Assembly (NCBI RefSeq): GCF_000023865.1
Contig: NC_013159.1
Span: 3,250,001-3,314,000 of the forward strand
DNA from: Saccharomonospora viridis DSM 43017
Lineage (GTDB): Bacteria; Actinomycetota; Actinomycetes; Mycobacteriales; Pseudonocardiaceae
DNA: 64,000 bases
Direction: 5' to 3'
How positions within the stretch are numbered: the first letter of the stretch is position 1; each line of letters opens with the position of its first letter. Shown in pieces: positions 59,807 through 64,000 of this stretch. The position numbers were made by a program, and so were the translations under genes. The notes beneath the pieces are model-generated. The model was not told where the DNA came from and searched no databases. It saw nothing but the letters and a program-made list of their open reading frames with translations.

Positions 59807-60699
59807 TGGGCAACCTGATCAAAGCGGAGTTCCGTAAGACACTCAGTCTCAACCTGTGGTGGGGACTGGCCATCCCGGCTTTCGCGCTCGCCTTGCTGTT
59901 CGCGTTGAGCTGGGGCGGCATCGTCAACGACTTCAAGGACTTCCTCGGCAGCAGTGACGCGGAGGAGGTCGCCAGGATACTCGGCCTGGACGTCAGGGAA
60001 CTCCCGGTGGGCCTGCTGGCGCTCGGACGGGCCATCAACATGGGCGTGTTCTTCGCCGTGTTGTTCGGAGTGTCGGCGTTGGGGGGCGAGTACTCACGGA
60101 AGACGATCAGCACCACCTTCCTCACCGCGCCGAATCGTGGTTCCGTGCTCACGGCGAAGATGATCACCTACATCGTGTGGGGTCTGGTCTACGGCGTCAT
60201 CGTGGTGGCCGCGGCCAGTCTCGGCACGGTGATCACGGTGGACAGCGACGGTCTGCCTTCCGCCGGGCAGTGGCTCGGTATCGCGGGAGCCGGGCTCCTG
60301 GCGGCCGTGCTCGGCACGTTGTTCGGGATCGGCCTCGGCGCCGTGTGGAACAGCGTGACCGGCCCCACGGTGTTCCTGTGCATCTGGATGCTGCTGCTGG
60401 AACACATTCTGATCATCGTGGGTTTCGCCGCCGGTCTGGACTGGCTGGGCGGGGTGCTGCCCAACGGCGCGCTCAACGGCATCGTCGGTGCCGTCGGTGC
60501 GGAGGCGTTCGGCGCCGTCGGCTCGTCGATGAGTCCGTATCTCGAGGAGATCGAGGAAGGCCTCCGATGGATCATGCAGATGTCCGCCGGCGCCCCCGGC
60601 GCGTTCATGTGGTGGGTCTCCGCGCTGATCTTCTTCGGATGGACCATGCTGTTCTTCGGAGCGGGTTGGGCGGCCAACCAGAAACGCGACATCACCTGA
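59806..60699 (+). CDS. ABC-2-type permease
   Basis: A 297-residue membrane protein with about six helices (WWGLAIPAFALALLFALSWG, FFAVLFGVSALGGEYSRKTI, IVWGLVYGVIVVAAASLGTV, GIAGAGLLAAVLGTLFGIGL, LCIWMLLLEHILIIVGFAAG, FMWWVSALIFFGWTMLFFGA). GGEYSRKTISTTFLTAP is the conserved ABC-2 loop motif. It pairs with the upstream ATPase; start ATG overlaps the ATPase stop by one base (TGATG). Confidence 0.9.
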   Translation: MGNLIKAEFRKTLSLNLWWGLAIPAFALALLFALSWGGIVNDFKDFLGSSDAEEVARILGLDVRELPVGLLALGRAINMGVFFAVLFGVSALGGEYSRKTISTTFLTAPNRGSVLTAKMITYIVWGLVYGVIVVAAASLGTVITVDSDGLPSAGQWLGIAGAGLLAAVLGTLFGIGLGAVWNSVTGPTVFLCIWMLLLEHILIIVGFAAGLDWLGGVLPNGALNGIVGAVGAEAFGAVGSSMSPYLEEIEEGLRWIMQMSAGAPGAFMWWVSALIFFGWTMLFFGAGWAANQKRDIT

Positions 60700-60727
60700 C
60701 GTAGGAGCGGCGGAAGAGGGGTCGTGA

Positions 60728-63700
60728 GTGGAGACCGAGGCACCGACAACGTCACCCACCCACGGCCCCTCTCGTCGTCCCGGTTGGATCAGACGGCTGG
60801 CCGCGGCCTGTTGGCGGCATCCCGTCCTGGTGGTGCTGGCGCTGTCGGCGGCCATCGTGGGAACGGGGTTGCAGGCCGCCACTCCCCTGCTCGTGCGTTC
60901 GGTCGTGGACGACGCCGTGGCCGGGGACACCACCCGGCTGGGCGTGCTCGTGGCCGCGCTGCTGGGGCTGAGTCTGCTGGCGTTCGGTAGCGCGTTCGCC
61001 CGTCGTTATCTCGGCGGCAAACTCGCCCTCGACGTCCAGCACGACCTCCGCAGGGACGTGTTCGCGTCCATGTCCCGCCTCGACGGCGGCACCCAGGACT
61101 CTCTGAAGACCGGCCAGATCGTCTCCCGGGCCATCACCGACCTGCAGCTGGTGACGGGGTTTCTCATGCAGGTGCCGTTGTCGGCGGGGTCGGTGGTGTT
61201 CGCCCTGCTCGCGCTCGGCGCGATGCTGTGGATGTCGCCGCTGCTGACCCTCATCGCGCTGGTGGTGGCACCCGCCGTCGGGGTGGTGCTCGCCGTCAGT
61301 CGCAAACGACTGTTCCCGGCCACGTGGTCCGCACAACAGCGCGCCGCCGACATCGCCCAGCAGGTCGAGGAGACCGTCACGGGCGTTCGCGTGGTGAAGG
61401 GGTTCGGGCAGTCGGCCCGTGAGGTCGCCACGTTGTCGGATACCGCGCGCCGGCTCTACAGGGAGCGGCTGCGGGTGGCCCGGCTGTCCTCGGTGCCGAT
61501 GGCCACGACGTCGGCGCTCCCCGCGGCGGGTCAGGTGGCCGTGCTGGCGATCGGTGGGGTCCTCGCGTTGCGCGGTCACATCAGCCTCGGCACGTTCCTG
61601 GCCTTCGCCACCTACGTTTCGGCCCTGGTGGGGCCCGCGCGGATGCTCGCCAGTCTCGTGGTTCAGGCGCAGCTGACGCGTGCGGGTGTGGAACGGGTAC
61701 ACGAGCTGATCGACGCACAACCGGAGGTGGTCGACCCCGAGCATCCGGTGGCGGTGCCGGACGGTCCGCTCGGCGTGGAGTTCGACGACGTCCGCTTCGG
61801 CTATCTGCGGGCCGAACCCGTGCTGGACGGTCTGTCACTGGAGGTACGCCCCGGGGAGACACTGGCGCTGGTGGGCACGGCCGGGTCGGGCAAGTCGACG
61901 ATCTCGTTGCTGCTGCCTCGTTTCTACGACCCGCACTCCGGCGCCGTCCGGGTCGGGGGCGTGGACGTGCGCGACCTCTCCCTGACCGAGTTGCGTCGCA
62001 CGGTGGGGGTGGTGTTCGAGGAAGCGTTCCTGTTCTCGACCTCGGTGCGGGACAACATCGCCTACGGCAGACCCGACGCCAGCGACGAGGAGGTCGTGGC
62101 CGCGGCGAAGGCGGCCGAGGCGCACGAGTTCATCAGCGACCTGCCCGAGGGTTACGACACTCAGGTGGGGGAACGCGGGCTCACGTTGTCGGGCGGGCAA
62201 CGCCAACGGCTCGCCTTGGCCCGCGCCCTGCTCACCGACCCCCGGGTGCTCGTGCTCGACGACGCGACCTCGGCCGTGGACACGGTCACCGAGGCGGCGA
62301 TCCACGACACGCTCCGCAGCGTGACGCGCAGCAGGACCACCATTCTCATCGCGCACCGCCGTTCCACGCTCTCGCTCGCCGACCGCATCGCGGTGCTCGA
62401 CGAGGGCCGGGTGGTCGACGTCGGCGCCTTCGAGGAGTTGTGGCAACGGTGCGACCTGTTCCGCGACCTGGTGCGGGGTCCCGGTGACGATGCCGAGGAG
62501 ATCCACCGCGACGGTGACCTAGCCCCTGACGCCACGGGTGTCACGCCACGGCTGTGGCCGCGGACCGACGAGGACGACCTCACCCGCTCCGCCGCGTCCA
62601 CGGCCACACTGCATCACAGGACCGCGGTCGGCGGGCCGGGTTCCCGCGCGGCACTCGACCTGCCGCCCACCCCGGAACTGTTGGAGCGGGTACGCAAACT
62701 GCCCGAGGCCACGGGTGAGCCGAGGCTGGATGGAGTGGACCCCACCGCGCCGGACCCGAATTTCCGACTGCGGGGCCTGTTGCGTCCGGTGCGTGCGCTG
62801 TTGGCGGCCGTGGTGGCGCTGGTGGCCGTCGACGCGCTCGCCGTCATCGCGATACCCGCGCTCTACGAACGCGGTGTGGACGACGGTGTGCGCGCGGGCG
62901 TGGAGTCCGTGGTGTGGCTCGCGGCGGGAGCGGGTGCGCTGGTGGTCGCGGTCAACTGGCTCGCCGTGTTCGCGCAGCCCCGGTTGACCGCCCGCACGGG
63001 TGAGTCCGTGCTCTACACGCTGCGGGTACGCAGCTATGCCCACTTACAGCGGCTGGGTCTGGACTACTACGAGCGCGAACTCGCCGGTCGGATCATGACC
63101 CGCATGACCACCGACGTGGACGCGTTGTCGTCGTTCCTGCAAACGGGACTCGCCACGGCGGTCATCAGCGTGCTCACGCTCACGGGCATCGGTGTGGCGT
63201 TGCTGGTGACCGATGTCGAGCTGGCGTTGTTCGCGTTCTCGGTGCTGCCGGTGCTGGCGGTGGCCACCGTGTTGTTCCGCCGGCGTGCCTCGGCCGCCTA
63301 CTCCGAGGCGCGGGAACGGGTGAGCACCGTGAACGCCGACATGCAGGAGAACGTCTCCGGCCTGCGTGTCGCCCAGGCTTACACGCGTGAGCAGCGGTCG
63401 GCCGAGCAGTTCGCCTCCCGCAGCGACGCGTATCGGCGTTCCCGGCTGCGTGCGCAACGGTACGTGGCGACGTACTTCCCGTTCGTGACCCTGTTGTCCG
63501 GGGTCGCGGAGGCCATCGTCTTGGTGGTCGGTGCCCAGCGGGTCGCCGACGGCACGCTCACCGTCGGGGTGCTCATGGCGTTCCTGCTGTACCTGGGGCT
63601 GTTCTTCACCCCGGTCCAGCAGTTGTCCAACGTCTTCGACGCCTATCAACAGGCCAAGGTGGGGTTGCGTCGTATCGGTGACCTGCTGCGCACACCGACC

Positions 63701-64000
63701 TCGGTGCCCGAACCGGAGCAGCCCGTTCCGGTGCCACCACGGCTGCGGGGCGAGGTCGAACTGGTGGACGTCGACTTCTACTACCCGGAGACCGAGACCC
63801 CCGCGCTGGACGGTGTCAGCCTGCATGTGCCCCCGGGCACGACCGTGGCGTTGGTGGGCGCGACGGGCGCGGGTAAATCCACGGTGATCAAACTGATCGC
63901 GCGGTTCTACGACGCCACCCGGGGTCGGGTGTGCATCGACGGGGTGGACGTGCGCGATTACGACCTCGAGGCGTTGCGCGGCCGGGTCGGGGTGGTGCCG
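60728..64000 (+). CDS. Fused double ABC exporter (two TMD-NBD halves), truncated at the window edge
   Basis: The open frame of 1091 codons continues beyond the window. Half 1: membrane domain (about 30-320), Walker A LVGTAGSGKSTISLLLPRFY, signature LTLSGGQRQRLALARALL, Walker B VLVLDDATSAVDTVTE and switch IAHRRSTLSLADR. Half 2: membrane domain (about 680-980) with YYERELAGRIMTRMTTDVDA, then Walker A LVGATGAGKSTVIKLIARFY where the window ends. In mycobacteria the two halves are often separate genes (Rv1272c/Rv1273c type); here they are fused. GTG at 60728 with AGAGGGG upstream is chosen; a GTG 4 bases earlier belongs to a different, unlikely frame. Likely a multidrug or lipid exporter. Confidence 0.9.
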   Translation, partial: METEAPTTSPTHGPSRRPGWIRRLAAACWRHPVLVVLALSAAIVGTGLQAATPLLVRSVVDDAVAGDTTRLGVLVAALLGLSLLAFGSAFARRYLGGKLALDVQHDLRRDVFASMSRLDGGTQDSLKTGQIVSRAITDLQLVTGFLMQVPLSAGSVVFALLALGAMLWMSPLLTLIALVVAPAVGVVLAVSRKRLFPATWSAQQRAADIAQQVEETVTGVRVVKGFGQSAREVATLSDTARRLYRERLRVARLSSVPMATTSALPAAGQVAVLAIGGVLALRGHISLGTFLAFATYVSALVGPARMLASLVVQAQLTRAGVERVHELIDAQPEVVDPEHPVAVPDGPLGVEFDDVRFGYLRAEPVLDGLSLEVRPGETLALVGTAGSGKSTISLLLPRFYDPHSGAVRVGGVDVRDLSLTELRRTVGVVFEEAFLFSTSVRDNIAYGRPDASDEEVVAAAKAAEAHEFISDLPEGYDTQVGERGLTLSGGQRQRLALARALLTDPRVLVLDDATSAVDTVTEAAIHDTLRSVTRSRTTILIAHRRSTLSLADRIAVLDEGRVVDVGAFEELWQRCDLFRDLVRGPGDDAEEIHRDGDLAPDATGVTPRLWPRTDEDDLTRSAASTATLHHRTAVGGPGSRAALDLPPTPELLERVRKLPEATGEPRLDGVDPTAPDPNFRLRGLLRPVRALLAAVVALVAVDALAVIAIPALYERGVDDGVRAGVESVVWLAAGAGALVVAVNWLAVFAQPRLTARTGESVLYTLRVRSYAHLQRLGLDYYERELAGRIMTRMTTDVDALSSFLQTGLATAVISVLTLTGIGVALLVTDVELALFAFSVLPVLAVATVLFRRRASAAYSEARERVSTVNADMQENVSGLRVAQAYTREQRSAEQFASRSDAYRRSRLRAQRYVATYFPFVTLLSGVAEAIVLVVGAQRVADGTLTVGVLMAFLLYLGLFFTPVQQLSNVFDAYQQAKVGLRRIGDLLRTPTSVPEPEQPVPVPPRLRGEVELVDVDFYYPETETPALDGVSLHVPPGTTVALVGATGAGKSTVIKLIARFYDATRGRVCIDGVDVRDYDLEALRGRVGVVP

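Noticed and set aside
1-64000. tRNA, rRNA, insertion sequences or phage genes
   Set aside because: No T-arm-like GGTTCGA...C motif in a cloverleaf context, no ribosomal sequence, and no transposase or integrase motifs were found by eye. A short or unusual RNA gene could still be missed.

Overview
The window is a high-G+C actinobacterial chromosome segment. Coding regions have strongly G/C-biased third positions, many starts are GTG or TTG, and several starts look leaderless or overlap the previous stop by 1-4 bases. Gene content (mycobacterial-type AccA/AccD/FadE and CtpI-like genes, a small AMED_5909-type protein, an Mrp antiporter operon, a sodium symporter with a small subunit) points to the Pseudonocardiaceae, near Saccharomonospora, Amycolatopsis or Prauserella. 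This is inferred from gene content, not from a marker gene. No rRNA, tRNA, phage or insertion sequence was found.

Layout. 1-6.7 kb: an F420/FMN luciferase-like protein fused to a hemerythrin domain, a secreted lytic transglycosylase, a CoA-binding protein, a ThDP-dependent enzyme and a glutathionyl-hydroquinone-reductase-like protein. 6.9-20.8 kb: a catabolic region around a GntR/FadR-type regulator. It holds an amidase and a D-2-hydroxyacid dehydrogenase, a degraded maleate-isomerase-family gene followed by an intact relative, the regulator, a tartrate/isopropylmalate-type dehydrogenase, a succinate-semialdehyde-type dehydrogenase, a class III aminotransferase and a DUF3830 protein. Three copies of one palindrome, GATTGTNNACAATC or close to it, lie in its promoters and suggest a single regulon. 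A CtpI-like P-type ATPase broken by a one-base frameshift sits in the middle. 20.8-24.6 kb: a discrete 30-residue protein gene, then a GlcD-like flavoprotein paired with a ThDP decarboxylase-like enzyme. 24.6-32.0 kb: fatty-acid beta-oxidation (FadB-like, thiolase, a double-domain TetR regulator, two acyl-CoA dehydrogenases).

32.1-36.6 kb: a compact accessory block of lower G+C, with a DUF5919-like protein plus inositol-monophosphatase-family enzyme facing an XRE/TPR regulator plus flavoprotein. 36.9-42.6 kb: a complete seven-gene Mrp/Mnh Na+(K+)/H+ antiporter operon. 42.7-50.5 kb: HAD phosphatase, DUF488, VOC protein, quinone oxidoreductase, sodium:solute symporter with its small subunit, and a luciferase-like monooxygenase/FMN reductase pair. 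50.5-57.8 kb: a GNAT enzyme, then a FadE-AccA-AccD operon resembling the leucine catabolic (methylcrotonyl-CoA carboxylase) operon, with a TetR regulator nearby whose own promoter and the operon promoter share one operator. A secreted SGNH esterase lies between them. 57.8-64 kb: a decayed quinone oxidoreductase, an ABC exporter pair and the start of a fused double ABC exporter that runs off the window.

The most unusual feature is a family of 21-bp repeats (core TGCGGACAC) found at four intergenic places, each built as direct units facing inverted units and each starting just downstream of a gene, usually beside a strong terminator hairpin.
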